Assembly (NCBI GenBank): GCA_048500275.1
Contig: JASNYI010000002.1
Coordinates: 1,550,001-1,614,000 of the forward strand
From: UBA5066 sp048500275
Lineage (GTDB): Bacteria > Acidobacteriota > Thermoanaerobaculia > UBA5066
Direction of reading: 5' to 3'
Length of the DNA stretch: 64,000 bases
The position numbers were made by a program, and so were the translations under genes. The notes beneath the pieces were generated by a model, which was not told the origin of the DNA, did no database searches, and saw nothing but the letters and a program-made list of their open reading frames with translations. Positions 26,436 through 35,543 of the stretch are shown here, piece by piece; the first letter of the stretch is position 1, and each line of letters begins with the position of its first letter.

Positions 26436-27989
26436 ATGCTCGACTCCAGCACCTCCATCCAGTGGCTCGGGGCCGACATCCTGACGACGCTCGTCTTCCT
26501 GCCGTCGCTCGGGGCGCTGGTCCTCCTGTTCCTCTCGAACGAGGCGAAGAACGCGATCCGCGCCGTCGGGCTCCTGGCGAGCGGCGCGACGTTCGCCGTC
26601 TCGGTCCTCCTCCTCCAGAAGTTCGACCCCGCCATCGCCGGGATGGAGGCCTTCCGGCCCTTCCTCGTGGACCGGCCGTGGATCCCGCGGTTCGGGATCC
26701 GCTACCTCCTGGGCGTCGACGGCCTCTCGCTGATCCTCGTCGTCCTGACGACGCTCCTGACGCTCTGCGTCCTGGTCTTCTCCTTCGGGCAGACGATCCC
26801 GAAGCTGCGCGGGTACGTGGCGGCCTTCCTCGTCCTCGAGACCGGGATGATCGGGAGCCTCGTCGCGCTCGACGCGATCCTCTTCTACGTCTTCTGGGAA
26901 GTGATGCTCGTCCCGATGTACTTCATCATCGGGATCTGGGGCGGCAAGCGTCGCATCTACGCGACGATGAAGTTCGTCCTCTTCACGCTCGCCGGGTCGC
27001 TCCTGATGTTCGTCGCGATCCTCTTCGCCTCGGGCGTCCACGCGAAGGCGACGGGCATCGTGACCTTCTCCCTCCTCGAGTGGATCCCGGCCGCCGTGGG
27101 CGGCGCCTGGGGCCTCACGGGGACGGAGGAGGCGCTCCTCTTCTGGGCCTTCGCCCTCGCCTTCCTGGTCAAGGTCCCGCTCTGGCCCCTCCACACGTGG
27201 CTCCCCGACGCCCACGTCGAGGCGCCGACCGGCGGCTCGATCATCCTCGCCGGCGTCCTCCTGAAGCTCGGGACCTACGGCCTCCTGCGCTTCGCGATCC
27301 CCCTCTTCCCCGACGCCGCCACGCGCTTCACGCCCCTCATCGCCGTCCTCGCCCTGATCGGCGTCGTCTACGGCGCGTGGGTCGCCGCGGCCCAGAAGGA
27401 CATGAAGAAGATGGTGGCCTACTCCTCGGTGAGCCACCTCGCCCTCGTCGTCCTCGGGATCTTCGCGGGGAACGTCACGGCCGTCTCCGGCGCCGTGATG
27501 CAGATGGTCGGGCACGGGCTGACCACCGGCCTCCTCTTCCTCCTCGTCGGCGTCCTCTACGAGCGCCGCCACACGCGCGAGATGGCCGACTACGGCGGCG
27601 TCGCCTCGCAGGTCCCGGTGACGACGACCCTCTTCGTGATCGCCGTCCTCGGCTCGGTCGGCCTGCCCGGCCTCAACGGCTTCGTCGGCGAGTTCCTGAT
27701 CCTCGCCGGGGTCTTCAAGGCGAACGTCTGGTGGGCCGCCGTCGCGGCCACCGGGCTGATCCTTGGCGCGATCTACCTCCTCACGCTCGTCCAGAAGGTC
27801 TTCTGGGGACCGAACCGGGTGAAGGCCAACCTCGGGCTCACCGACATCAACGCCTGGGAGCTCGCCGGGGCGATGCCGATGATCGTCCTCGTCTTCGTCC
27901 TCGGGGTCTGGCCGCAACCGGTCCTCGACCTCGTCCGCAACTCCGTCGAGACGGTCGTCCAGATCGCGACCGTCCGGACCCTGCCGTGA
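26436..27989 (+). CDS. nuoM: NADH-quinone oxidoreductase subunit M
   Basis: 517 residues, about 14 helices. Typical motifs: FYVFWEVMLVPMYFIIGIWG, FLVKVPLWPLHTWLPDAHVE (with the channel Lys) and AYSSVSHLALVVLGI. Second antiporter-like subunit. GGAG lies just upstream of ATG 26436, 6 bp after nuoL. Confidence 0.96.
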   Translation: MLDSSTSIQWLGADILTTLVFLPSLGALVLLFLSNEAKNAIRAVGLLASGATFAVSVLLLQKFDPAIAGMEAFRPFLVDRPWIPRFGIRYLLGVDGLSLILVVLTTLLTLCVLVFSFGQTIPKLRGYVAAFLVLETGMIGSLVALDAILFYVFWEVMLVPMYFIIGIWGGKRRIYATMKFVLFTLAGSLLMFVAILFASGVHAKATGIVTFSLLEWIPAAVGGAWGLTGTEEALLFWAFALAFLVKVPLWPLHTWLPDAHVEAPTGGSIILAGVLLKLGTYGLLRFAIPLFPDAATRFTPLIAVLALIGVVYGAWVAAAQKDMKKMVAYSSVSHLALVVLGIFAGNVTAVSGAVMQMVGHGLTTGLLFLLVGVLYERRHTREMADYGGVASQVPVTTTLFVIAVLGSVGLPGLNGFVGEFLILAGVFKANVWWAAVAATGLILGAIYLLTLVQKVFWGPNRVKANLGLTDINAWELAGAMPMIVLVFVLGVWPQPVLDLVRNSVETVVQIATVRTLP

Positions 27990-28017
27990 TGCCCGCCGCC
28001 GAGAGGAGCTGCTGAAC

Positions 28018-29472
28018 GTGACCGGCTTCCTGCACGTCACTCCCGCCGACCTCGCCACGGTGGGGCCCGAGATCGTCCTCTGCCTTCTCGGGATCGCCCT
28101 CGTCCTCCTCGACGCCTTCGCAAAGGGCCTCCGGCCGTCCTTCCCGTACGTCACGCTCGCCGGCCTCGCCGTGGCCAACTTCCTCGGCGGCTACGCGCCC
28201 GGGAGCGCCTTCGCCGGGGCGGTCGAGGGCTCCGAGCTGACCCGCTTCGTCGACCTCCTCGCGCTCGCGGCCGTCGCGCTCGCGACGCTCGGGGCCGACG
28301 CGCTCCTCTCGAAGGACCGCAAGCACCAGGGCGAGTTCTACGCCCTCCTCCTCTGGTCGGCCTCCGGGCTGATGCTCATGGTCAAGGGGAACGACCTCCT
28401 CGTCGTCTTCATCGGCCTCGAGATGATGTCGATCGCCCTCTACGTCCTCGCCGCCTGGTACCGGGAGCTCCCGGAGGCGACCGAGGCCGGGATGAAGTAC
28501 TTCCTCATGGGCGCCCTGGCCTCGGCGTTCTTCCTCTTCGGCATCGCGACCGTCTACGGGCGGCTCGGATCCACGCGCCTCACGAGCCTGAAGGGCGTCC
28601 TCTCCTCGGGCGACGCCTTCTCGGACCCGATGCTCCAGGTGGGCCTCCTCGCGATCCTCGCGGCCCTCGCCTTCAAGATCGCGCTCGTCCCGTTCCACTC
28701 CTGGGCGCCCGACGTCTACCAGGGGATGACGACGCCCGCCGTTGCTTTCCTCTCCACGGCGCCCAAGGCCGCCGCCGTCGTCGTCGCCGTGAAGGTCCTC
28801 GCGACGCTCGCGCCCGCCGGCCTCGGCGAGCCGTGGCGGCCCCTCCTCGCCATCCTGGCGATCCTCTCCATCCTGTTCGGGAACGTCGTCGCCCTCGCCC
28901 AGCGCGACCTGAAGCGGATGCTCGCCTACTCCGGCATCGCGCAGATGGGCTACGTCGCCATCGGCCTCGCCACGTTCAACTCCGCCGCCTTCGAGGGGGT
29001 CCTCGTCTTCCTCGCCGGGTACCTGGCGACGAACGTGGCCGCCTTCCTCGCCGTGGCCGCCCTCTCGAACGGAGAGAAGGAGCCCCACCCCCTCGCCGAC
29101 CTCGCCGGGATGGGGCGCCGGCGGCCGTTCGCCTCGACCGTCCTGACGCTCTCCATGCTCTCGCTGACGGGACTGCCGCCGACGGTCGGGTTCATCGGGA
29201 AGCTCTTCGTCTTCCGGGCGGCCATCGACGCCGGGCTCATGACGCTCGCCCTCGTCGGCATCTTCGGAAGCCTCGTCTCCGCGGGGTACTACCTCCGGGT
29301 CGTCTACTTCCTCTGGATGAAGGAGCCGAACCGCGAGGTCGACGCGCCCGAGGAGGACGTCCTCTCCGGCGCCGCCTACATCCTCGTGACGGCGGCGATC
29401 CTCGTCCTGGGCGTCCTCCCCCGGCCGCTTCTCGACCTGGCCCGGGCCGCGGCCCGGTCCTTCCCTCTCTGA
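28018..29472 (+). CDS. nuoN: NADH-quinone oxidoreductase subunit N
   Basis: 484 residues, about 13 helices. Motifs: FIGLEMMSIALYVLAAW, FKIALVPFHSWAPDVYQGM and MLAYSGIAQMGYVAIGL. Third antiporter-like subunit. GTG at 28018, preceded by GAGGAGCTGAAC. Last structural gene of the operon; rex begins 53 bp downstream on the same strand. Confidence 0.96.
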   Translation: MTGFLHVTPADLATVGPEIVLCLLGIALVLLDAFAKGLRPSFPYVTLAGLAVANFLGGYAPGSAFAGAVEGSELTRFVDLLALAAVALATLGADALLSKDRKHQGEFYALLLWSASGLMLMVKGNDLLVVFIGLEMMSIALYVLAAWYRELPEATEAGMKYFLMGALASAFFLFGIATVYGRLGSTRLTSLKGVLSSGDAFSDPMLQVGLLAILAALAFKIALVPFHSWAPDVYQGMTTPAVAFLSTAPKAAAVVVAVKVLATLAPAGLGEPWRPLLAILAILSILFGNVVALAQRDLKRMLAYSGIAQMGYVAIGLATFNSAAFEGVLVFLAGYLATNVAAFLAVAALSNGEKEPHPLADLAGMGRRRPFASTVLTLSMLSLTGLPPTVGFIGKLFVFRAAIDAGLMTLALVGIFGSLVSAGYYLRVVYFLWMKEPNREVDAPEEDVLSGAAYILVTAAILVLGVLPRPLLDLARAAARSFPL

Positions 29473-29525
29473 CCGCCGATGAGCGTGCCGGCCGCGGTTG
29501 CGCGGGAGTTGCCGGGGGCTCGAAC

Positions 29526-30179
29526 GTGAGCTCCGCGGCCGCCCGACCCCGGCGCGAGGGAGTCTCCGAGGCCGCGACGCACCGGCTCGCGCTCCTCCTC
29601 CGCGGGCTGCGGCTCCTCGAGGCGGAGGGAGCCGGCACCGTCTCCTCCCTCGGCCTCGCCGAGAGATTCGGAATGAACGCGGCGCAGATCCGGAAGGACC
29701 TCGCCCACCTCGGCGAGTTCGGGGTGCGCGGGGTCGGTTACCGCGTCGCCGACCTGAGGGCGCGCCTCGGCTCGATCCTCGGGCTCGACCGGGCGCGCGT
29801 CGTGGTCATCGTCGGCGCGGGGCACCTCGGCCAGGCGCTCGCCGACTCGAGGAACTTCAACGGGGAGTCGTTCCGCGTCGGCGCCCTCTTCGACGTCGAC
29901 GGCCGGAAGGTCGGCTCGCGGTCGCGGACGGGCGTCCCGATCCGTCACACGGAGACGCTGGCCGATTCGGTCGTGGAGCTCGGGGCCGAGATCGGCGTCC
30001 TCACCGTACCGGTCGAGGCCGCCGAGGAGGCCGCGCGGACCCTGGCGGCGGCCGGAGTCCAGGGAATCCTGAACTTCGCCTCGGCGAACGTCGGGCCGTT
30101 CCCCGGCACCGCGGTGAAGAACGTCGACCTGACGCTCTCCCTCGAGACGCTCGCCGTCCAGATGCCCCGCACGGCCTGA
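29526..30179 (+). CDS. rex: Redox-sensing transcriptional repressor Rex
   Basis: 217 residues. N-terminal winged helix (TVSSLGLAERFGMNAAQIRKDLAHLGEFG, with the conserved RKDL-x3-GEFG feature), then a Rossmann domain with VVIVGAGHLGQAL and the C-terminal swapped helix. Rex binds TTGTGAA-type operators and is released by NADH. GTG at 29526. Its place at the end of the nuo operon, with a candidate operator before nuoA, suggests direct feedback between the NADH pool and complex I expression. Confidence 0.95.
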   Translation: MSSAAARPRREGVSEAATHRLALLLRGLRLLEAEGAGTVSSLGLAERFGMNAAQIRKDLAHLGEFGVRGVGYRVADLRARLGSILGLDRARVVVIVGAGHLGQALADSRNFNGESFRVGALFDVDGRKVGSRSRTGVPIRHTETLADSVVELGAEIGVLTVPVEAAEEAARTLAAAGVQGILNFASANVGPFPGTAVKNVDLTLSLETLAVQMPRTA

Positions 30180-30193
30180 CCGCGGGCGGCGAC

Positions 30194-30226
30194 GGACGGG
30201 CGCCGGCGCGGCACCCGCCCCCGTCC
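30194..30226. terminator. Hairpin between convergent rex and ABC genes
   Basis: GGACGGG (30194-30200) pairs with CCCGTCC (30220-30226) across a GC-rich loop in the 50-bp gap between two convergent genes. No T-tract, so its strength is doubtful. Confidence 0.3.
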
Positions 30227-30229
30227 CGA

Positions 30230-30967
30230 TCAGGCCTCGAGCGCTTCCCGCTTCGCCCGGGTAACGGCTTCCGCCCGGCGCGAGTCGTTCGGGCGGTCGT
30301 CGGAGATCTGCCCGTCGCGGATCCGGATGATCCGCTTGGCGTGCGCCGCGATGTCCTCCTCGTGGGTGACGAGGACGATCGCGTTCCCCAGCTCGTTCAG
30401 CTCGCGGAAGAGCCGCATGATGTCCTCGCCCGTCTGCGAGTCGAGGTTCCCCGTCGGCTCGTCGGCGAGGAGGATCGACGGGTTCGTGACGAGCGCCCGC
30501 GCGATGGCGACCCGCTGCCTCTGCCCGCCCGAGAGCTCGTTCGGGTTGTGGTGCGCACGGTCGGTCAGGCCGACGTGCTCGAGGGCCTTCTCGGCCTTCT
30601 CGCGCCTCTCCTTTCGCGGGAGCCCGGCGTAGACGAGCGGGAGCTCGACCTGCTGGAGGGCGTTCGTCCGCGGGAGGAGGTTGAACGTCTGGAATACGAA
30701 GCCGATCTCCTTGTTCCGGATCCGGGCCAGCTCGTCGTCGTCGAGGTCCTGGACGAGCTGTCCGTTCAGGAGGTAGGTCCCGGCGGTCGGCGTGTCGAGG
30801 CAGCCGACGAGGTTCATCAGCGTCGACTTCCCCGAGCCCGACGGGCCCATGATCGCGACGTACTCGCCGCGCTGGATGGTGAACGTGACCCCGCGCAGGG
30901 CGCGGACCTTCTCCTCGCCCACGACGTAGGTCTTCTCGATCTCCCGCATCTCGATCAACGTCGACAC
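30230..30967 (-). CDS. ABC transporter ATPase of the LolD/MacB type
   Basis: 245 residues. Walker A GPSGSGKSTL, Q-loop FVFQTFNLLPRTNALQQV, signature LSGGQRQRVAIARAL, Walker B ILLADEPTGNLD, H-loop VLVTHEED. The LLPRTNALQQVELPL segment places it with MacB/LolD/FtsE-type ATPases that energise mechanotransmission permeases. No such permease or membrane-fusion protein is encoded beside it; its neighbours are a YIP1 membrane protein and a TolC-like protein. GTG at 30967, 4 bp after the YIP1 gene. Confidence 0.92.
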   Translation of the reverse strand: MSTLIEMREIEKTYVVGEEKVRALRGVTFTIQRGEYVAIMGPSGSGKSTLMNLVGCLDTPTAGTYLLNGQLVQDLDDDELARIRNKEIGFVFQTFNLLPRTNALQQVELPLVYAGLPRKERREKAEKALEHVGLTDRAHHNPNELSGGQRQRVAIARALVTNPSILLADEPTGNLDSQTGEDIMRLFRELNELGNAIVLVTHEEDIAAHAKRIIRIRDGQISDDRPNDSRRAEAVTRAKREALEA

Positions 30968-30971
30968 GGCA

Positions 30972-31745
30972 TCACCCCAGGAACGCGGCCGCGAGGGCCG
31001 CCTTTCCGAGCACGTAGACGGCCCAGAGGACGACCGGGACGGCGACGGCCCCCCCGGGGGGCATCGCCGGGAGCTTCTTCATCCCGACGACGAGGAGGGC
31101 GAGCGCCGCGAGACTGAAGAGGTCCAGCGAGGCCGCCACCGACGAGAGGAAGACCGGGGCGTCGGGAGAGAGGAACGCGCCCAGGTTCGACCGGAAGACG
31201 CGCTGGATCGAGAGCTGCGTCTCCGAGGCCTCCGGCAGCGATGCGAGGACGGGGAGCGCGACGGCCATGCCGACGACGTTCGCGAGGTTCGCGTGCGACC
31301 AGACGGCGGCGGTCTGGAGGTACTTCGCCTCCGAGCCCGAGGCCCGCGCCCCGCCCCAGAGGAGGAGAGTCACGAAGAAGAACGTCGCCGCCGCGAACGG
31401 GAGCGCCCAGGCCGCGGCCATCGCCGGGGTGCGCTCGGAGCGCGCGACCATCTCGCGGATCTGCTGGTCGGAGAGGGACTGGCCGGTCTTCGCGGCGCGC
31501 GCCTCGAACATCTCGCGGAACGAGCGCTCCATGTCGACCTTCGGGGTCGAGACGAGGACGACGAGCCCGATCCCCGCGAGCCAGAGGAGGAGCGGGAGCC
31601 ACCAGGTGGGACGGCGGACGAGCCCCGCGAAGGTCTCCGCGGGGCTCGTGAAGGTGCCGGCGAGGGCACCGAGGGCCGTGACCTCCCTCGCCGGCTCCGC
31701 TCCGCCCGGCGTCGGCGATCCGGCGCCGGGAGCGGCTTCGGTCAC
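30972..31745 (-). CDS. YIP1-family membrane protein
   Basis: 257 residues with about five predicted membrane helices (WWLPLLLWLAGIGLVVLVS, WALPFAAATFFFVTLLLW, ALALLVVGM and a C-terminal AVPVVLWAVYVLGKAAL). The N-terminal FTSPAETFAGLVRRPTWW is the typical opening of bacterial YIP1-domain proteins. Function unknown. GTG at 31745 overlaps the stop of the TolC-like gene (GTGA), and the ABC ATPase follows, so the three are likely co-transcribed and may work together. Confidence 0.75.
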   Translation of the reverse strand: MTEAAPGAGSPTPGGAEPAREVTALGALAGTFTSPAETFAGLVRRPTWWLPLLLWLAGIGLVVLVSTPKVDMERSFREMFEARAAKTGQSLSDQQIREMVARSERTPAMAAAWALPFAAATFFFVTLLLWGGARASGSEAKYLQTAAVWSHANLANVVGMAVALPVLASLPEASETQLSIQRVFRSNLGAFLSPDAPVFLSSVAASLDLFSLAALALLVVGMKKLPAMPPGGAVAVPVVLWAVYVLGKAALAAAFLG

Positions 31746-33400
31746 GGGCGCGCCCCCTCCGCGGCCGGGCCGCCGTTCATGGCCACGGGAAGCCCGGCGA
31801 GCTCGACGTTCTTGGTCGGGAGGAGGTCGCCGATGGCCTTGTGCCAGGAGACCATCGACTTCAGGTAGCCGGCGATCGCGAGCAGCTCGTTCGACCTGGC
31901 CGTCGTGAGGTCGTTCTGGACCTGGGCGACGGTGAAGGAGGTCGTCATGCCGTTGTCGAACTTCTTCCGCTCGGCGTCGAGGTTGCGGTCGGCCAGCTCG
32001 CGCGCCTTACGGGCGGCCGCGACGGAGCGCCGCGCCGTGTCGACGTTGCGGGCCGCGGTCCGCACCTCGAGGGCCAGGTTCTGCTTGAGGAGGGCGAGGC
32101 TCGTGTTGGCCAGCTCGAGGTCGGTGGCGGCGATGGCGGCGTTCGCCTTCGCCGTCCGGTTGCTGAGGGGTACGGAGAAGTTGAGGCCGACCGACCAGTT
32201 CGGGTAGTCCCAGCTGCCGATCTGTGAGAAGGCGTCCGAGTAGCTCGACCCCTCCTTGACGGCGTCGTTGTTGAAGCCGACGCCCGCGAGCCCGTACGTG
32301 CCCCTCGCGTCGAGCCGCGGCTTGAGCTCGTTGCGGTTGTAGACGACGGCGATCTTCCGCGACTCGATGGCGACGAGGGCCTGCTGCACCTCGGGCCTCA
32401 CCTCGAGGGCGGACCGGATCCCCGCCTCGACGTCGATCTCGACTCTCTCCTCCGACGGCTTGTCGGTCGGGACGATCGGGCGGTTCCAGGCGGAGAGGTC
32501 GGTCACGTTCAGCAGCCGCTTCAGGCGGTCCTGGGCGTCGCCGATCTGGCCTTCCGCAAGGATGATCTCCTGCTCGCGCTGGGCGATCGTGACCTCGGTC
32601 TGGACGATCTCGATCGGTGCGAGCGCTCCGACGTCGATCTTGATCTTCGTGATGCGGTTGAAGTCGATCGCCCTCTCGAGCGCCTCCTTCTTCGATTCGA
32701 GGTTCGCGAGGGCGTAGACGAGGTCCCAGTAGGCGTTTTCGACGAGCTGCACCGCGTTCTGCACGCTCGCGACGAAGTCCCACGCCGACGAGTCGCGCGA
32801 AAGGCGGCTCTGGACGACGAGCCGGGTGTTGACGTCCCTCCCGAACCCCCTGAGGAGCGGCTGGGTGATCGACGCTGTGAGGCCGGATGAGAACGTCGGG
32901 TTGATCTCGACGTAGCCCGGGATCGTGGTGCGGGTCGGGGAGTCCTGCCGAAGCCCGCTGAACCCGAGGCTGTACTCGGTGCCGAGCTCCGTCAGCCCGC
33001 CGATCCCGAGCTCGAAGCGCTGCGACTCGGAGGCCGGGGCCTGGAAGCTGCTCGTGGTCGGCGTCTCTCTCCGCGAAGCGTTGACGTCGGCCGAGACGAT
33101 CGGGTCGAACATCCCCGACGCTGCGCCGATGCCGAAGCCCGACCGCTGGTAGTTGAGGGAGGCGACGTCCAGGTCGAGTGCGTTCCGGAGCGCGAGCTCG
33201 ATGGCCTGCGAGAGGCTCAGCTCGATCCTCTCCCCCTCGGGGAGGGGCTGCGCTTGTCTCTTCCCGGTCTCGATCGGAACGGTCACCCGGGCTCCCTCGC
33301 CGGTCGCGAGGGCGGAGCCGCTCCAGAGCGGGGTGAGGGCGAGAAGCGCGGCCGCAGCCGCGCGGCGCGGGAACCGGCGCTCCCGATCTTCGATCTTCAA
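31742..33400 (-). CDS. TolC-family outer membrane efflux protein
   Basis: About 552 residues. The start is probably TTG at 33400, preceded by AAGGAGG with 5-nt spacing; it gives a signal peptide with a basic start (RERRFPRR) and the hydrophobic stretch AAAAALLALTPLWSGSALA. A GTG at 33427 is the alternative. Two outer-membrane-factor repeats are visible (LSQAIELALRNALDLDVA, and the second half with FSVPLSNRTAKA), with long coiled-coil helices. It should form the outer membrane channel of an export system. A periplasmic adaptor is missing from the neighbourhood. Confidence 0.9.
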   Translation of the reverse strand: MKIEDRERRFPRRAAAAALLALTPLWSGSALATGEGARVTVPIETGKRQAQPLPEGERIELSLSQAIELALRNALDLDVASLNYQRSGFGIGAASGMFDPIVSADVNASRRETPTTSSFQAPASESQRFELGIGGLTELGTEYSLGFSGLRQDSPTRTTIPGYVEINPTFSSGLTASITQPLLRGFGRDVNTRLVVQSRLSRDSSAWDFVASVQNAVQLVENAYWDLVYALANLESKKEALERAIDFNRITKIKIDVGALAPIEIVQTEVTIAQREQEIILAEGQIGDAQDRLKRLLNVTDLSAWNRPIVPTDKPSEERVEIDVEAGIRSALEVRPEVQQALVAIESRKIAVVYNRNELKPRLDARGTYGLAGVGFNNDAVKEGSSYSDAFSQIGSWDYPNWSVGLNFSVPLSNRTAKANAAIAATDLELANTSLALLKQNLALEVRTAARNVDTARRSVAAARKARELADRNLDAERKKFDNGMTTSFTVAQVQNDLTTARSNELLAIAGYLKSMVSWHKAIGDLLPTKNVELAGLPVAMNGGPAAEGARP

Positions 33401-33436
33401 GGCGTCCTCCTTGCCAGGTCTGTCCACTCCAATCCC

Positions 33437-34480
33437 TTACGAAGAAGTGGCGGAAAAGTTTCCTTCCGCGAGGGGCTCCGGGTCGTGGCAGGCGAACCGG
33501 CGGCCGCCGTTTCCCGCCCCTGTCGTCTCGCCCGGAGCGTCCGTCCTGCAACGGTCGCCGGCGCGGGGGCAGCGGGGGTGGAAGGCGCAGCCGGGCGGCG
33601 GGCTCGCCGGCGAAGCCGGCTCCCCGGCCATCCTCCGGCGTTGCGCGGCTTCCGGATCTCCCCGCCGGTCCCGGCCCGGCCGGGAGGCGAGCAGGAGCGC
33701 GGTGTAGGGGTGCCTCGGCGCGCCGAGGACCTCCTCCGTCGGCCCTTCCTCGACGATCCTGCCGAGGTACATGACGGCGGTCCGGTCCGCGAGGTGCCGC
33801 ACGACGCCGAGGTCGTGCCCGATGAAGAGGAAGGCCGGCCTCGACGGCGTCGTCTCCTGGAGCTCCAGGAGGAGGTTGAGGACCTGGGCGCGGATCGACA
33901 CGTCGAGCGCGGAGACCGGCTCGTCGAGGACGACGAGCTTCGGCTCCGTGGCGAGGGCCCGGGCGATGGCGACCCGCTGTCTTTGTCCGCCCGAGAGCTC
34001 CTCCGGCCGGCGGCTCGAGGCCAGGTCGGGAAGGCCGACGGCCCGGAGCAGGTTCGAGACCCGCTCCCGCCGCTCGTCGGCCGTGCCGATGCCGTGGATG
34101 GTGAGGGGCTCGCCCACGATCGAGCCGACGCTCATCCGCGGGCTGAGCGAGCGGCCAGGGTCCTGGAAGACGACGCCGACGTCCCGCCGCGCCCGGTTCA
34201 GCTCGGAGAGCGGCAGCGAGAGCCAGTCGCGCCCGGCGAAGCGGACCTCGCCGGAATCCGGCGCGAGGAGGCGGAGGACGAGGCGAGCCGTCGTGCTCTT
34301 TCCCGACCCCGACTCGCCCACGAGGGCGAGCGTCCTGCCCGGCTCGACGTCGAAGGAGACGCCGGAGACGGCGCGGACCTCGCGGCGAATGCCGCCCCAG
34401 AGGACGGGCCGGGGCGAGCGGAAGGTCTTCGAGAGGCCCCGGACCGAGAGGAGGGGCCCGGGATCCGGCGCCGGCGTCAC
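33437..34480 (-). CDS. Oligopeptide-type ABC transporter ATPase (OppF/DppF-like)
   Basis: 347 residues from a GTG overlapping the OppD-like stop. Walker A GESGSGKSTTARL, FQDPGRSLSPRMSVGSIV, signature LSGGQRQRVAIARAL, Walker B LVVLDEPVSALD, and the C-terminal oligopeptide-type extension with Cys residues (CAFHPRCPRAGDRC) that binds a cluster in this family. Such ATPases normally pair with an OppD partner and two permeases; here only the two ATPases are present. Confidence 0.92.
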   Translation of the reverse strand: MTPAPDPGPLLSVRGLSKTFRSPRPVLWGGIRREVRAVSGVSFDVEPGRTLALVGESGSGKSTTARLVLRLLAPDSGEVRFAGRDWLSLPLSELNRARRDVGVVFQDPGRSLSPRMSVGSIVGEPLTIHGIGTADERRERVSNLLRAVGLPDLASSRRPEELSGGQRQRVAIARALATEPKLVVLDEPVSALDVSIRAQVLNLLLELQETTPSRPAFLFIGHDLGVVRHLADRTAVMYLGRIVEEGPTEEVLGAPRHPYTALLLASRPGRDRRGDPEAAQRRRMAGEPASPASPPPGCAFHPRCPRAGDRCRTDAPGETTGAGNGGRRFACHDPEPLAEGNFSATSS

Positions 34481-35472
34481 GGACGCCTCTCGCCGGCCAG
34501 GAAGCAGGCGACCCGACCGCCCGGGCGGTCCTGTGCCACGGGGCGCTCGAGGCCGCACCGGTCGAAGGCCGAGGAACAGCGGGGCGCGAAGCGGCAGCCC
34601 GGGGGCCAGTCGCCCGGCTCGGGGACGGTGCCGTCGATCGCCGCGAGCCTCGCCCGGACCGCCCCTCCTCCCAGGTCGGGCCGCGACGCGAGGAGGGCCT
34701 TCGTGTAGGGATGCTCGGGTGCGTCGAGGATCCGCCCTACGGGCGCCTCCTCGACGATCTCGCCCGCGTACATGACGAGGACCCGGTCCGCGATCTCGGC
34801 CACGACCTCGAAGTCGTGCGTGACGAGGAGGACGGCGAGCCCGAGCTCGTCGCGGAGGCGGCGAAGGAGCTCGAGGACCTGGGCCTGGATCGTCACGTCG
34901 AGCGCGGTGGTCGGCTCGTCGGCGACGAGGAGGCGCGGCCCGCCGGCGAGCGCGAGGGCGACCATCGCGCGCTGCCGCATTCCGCCGGACATCCGGTGCG
35001 GCAGGTCGTCGAAGCTCGCCACGGGGTCGGGGAGAGCCACGCGGGAGAGCCACGACAGGGCCTCTCTCCGGGCCTCGTCCTTCGGGAGGCCCCTGTGGCG
35101 GCGCAGGACGGCGACCAGCTCGCTCCCGATCGTCCGGACGGGGTCGAGGGCCGCGCCCGGCTCCTGGAAGACGAACCCGATTCCGCCCCCGCGCAGCCGG
35201 CGCAGCTCGTCCGCGGTCAGGGAGCAGATCTCGCGTCCCTCGAAGACGACCTCTCCCCCGACGCGCCGCCCCGGCTCCGGCACGAGGCCGAGGAGCGAGA
35301 GCCCGGCGACCGTCTTGCCCGAGCCCGACTCGCCGACGAGGGCGACGACCTCGCCGCGCGCCACTTCGAACGAGAGGCCGTCGACGACGCGGGTGGCGCC
35401 GAAGGCCACGGAGAGGGAACGGACGGAGAGGAGCGGCACGTTTCCCGGGCCGGTCGGAGAGCTGCTCCTCAT
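34477..35472 (-). CDS. Oligopeptide-type ABC transporter ATPase (OppD/DppD-like)
   Basis: 331 residues. Walker A GESGSGKTVAGLS, FVFQEPGAALDPVRTIG, signature MSGGMRQRAMVALAL, Walker B LLVADEPTTALD, and the C-terminal Cys motif CRFAPRCSSAFDRC. The ATG at 35472 lies within an 18-bp palindrome and 10 bp downstream of a TATCAT -10-like hexamer. A GTG at residue 12, just before PLLSV, is an alternative start. No substrate-binding protein or permease is encoded nearby. Confidence 0.92.
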   Translation of the reverse strand: MRSSSPTGPGNVPLLSVRSLSVAFGATRVVDGLSFEVARGEVVALVGESGSGKTVAGLSLLGLVPEPGRRVGGEVVFEGREICSLTADELRRLRGGGIGFVFQEPGAALDPVRTIGSELVAVLRRHRGLPKDEARREALSWLSRVALPDPVASFDDLPHRMSGGMRQRAMVALALAGGPRLLVADEPTTALDVTIQAQVLELLRRLRDELGLAVLLVTHDFEVVAEIADRVLVMYAGEIVEEAPVGRILDAPEHPYTKALLASRPDLGGGAVRARLAAIDGTVPEPGDWPPGCRFAPRCSSAFDRCGLERPVAQDRPGGRVACFLAGERRP

Positions 35473-35486
35473 CGGAATTCCGATGA
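35469..35486. promoter_or_regulatory. 18-bp perfect palindrome over the oppD-like start
   Basis: TCATCGGAATTCCGATGA is a perfect inverted repeat covering the start codon of the OppD-like gene and overlapping a TATCAT -10-like element (35488-35483, minus strand). Its position and symmetry fit a repressor operator; which protein would bind is unknown. Confidence 0.5.
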
Positions 35487-35543
35487 TACCGGGACGACCG
35501 CCCCTTTCCGTTTCCGCGCGGCCCTGCTACGGTTCCCGGCCGT

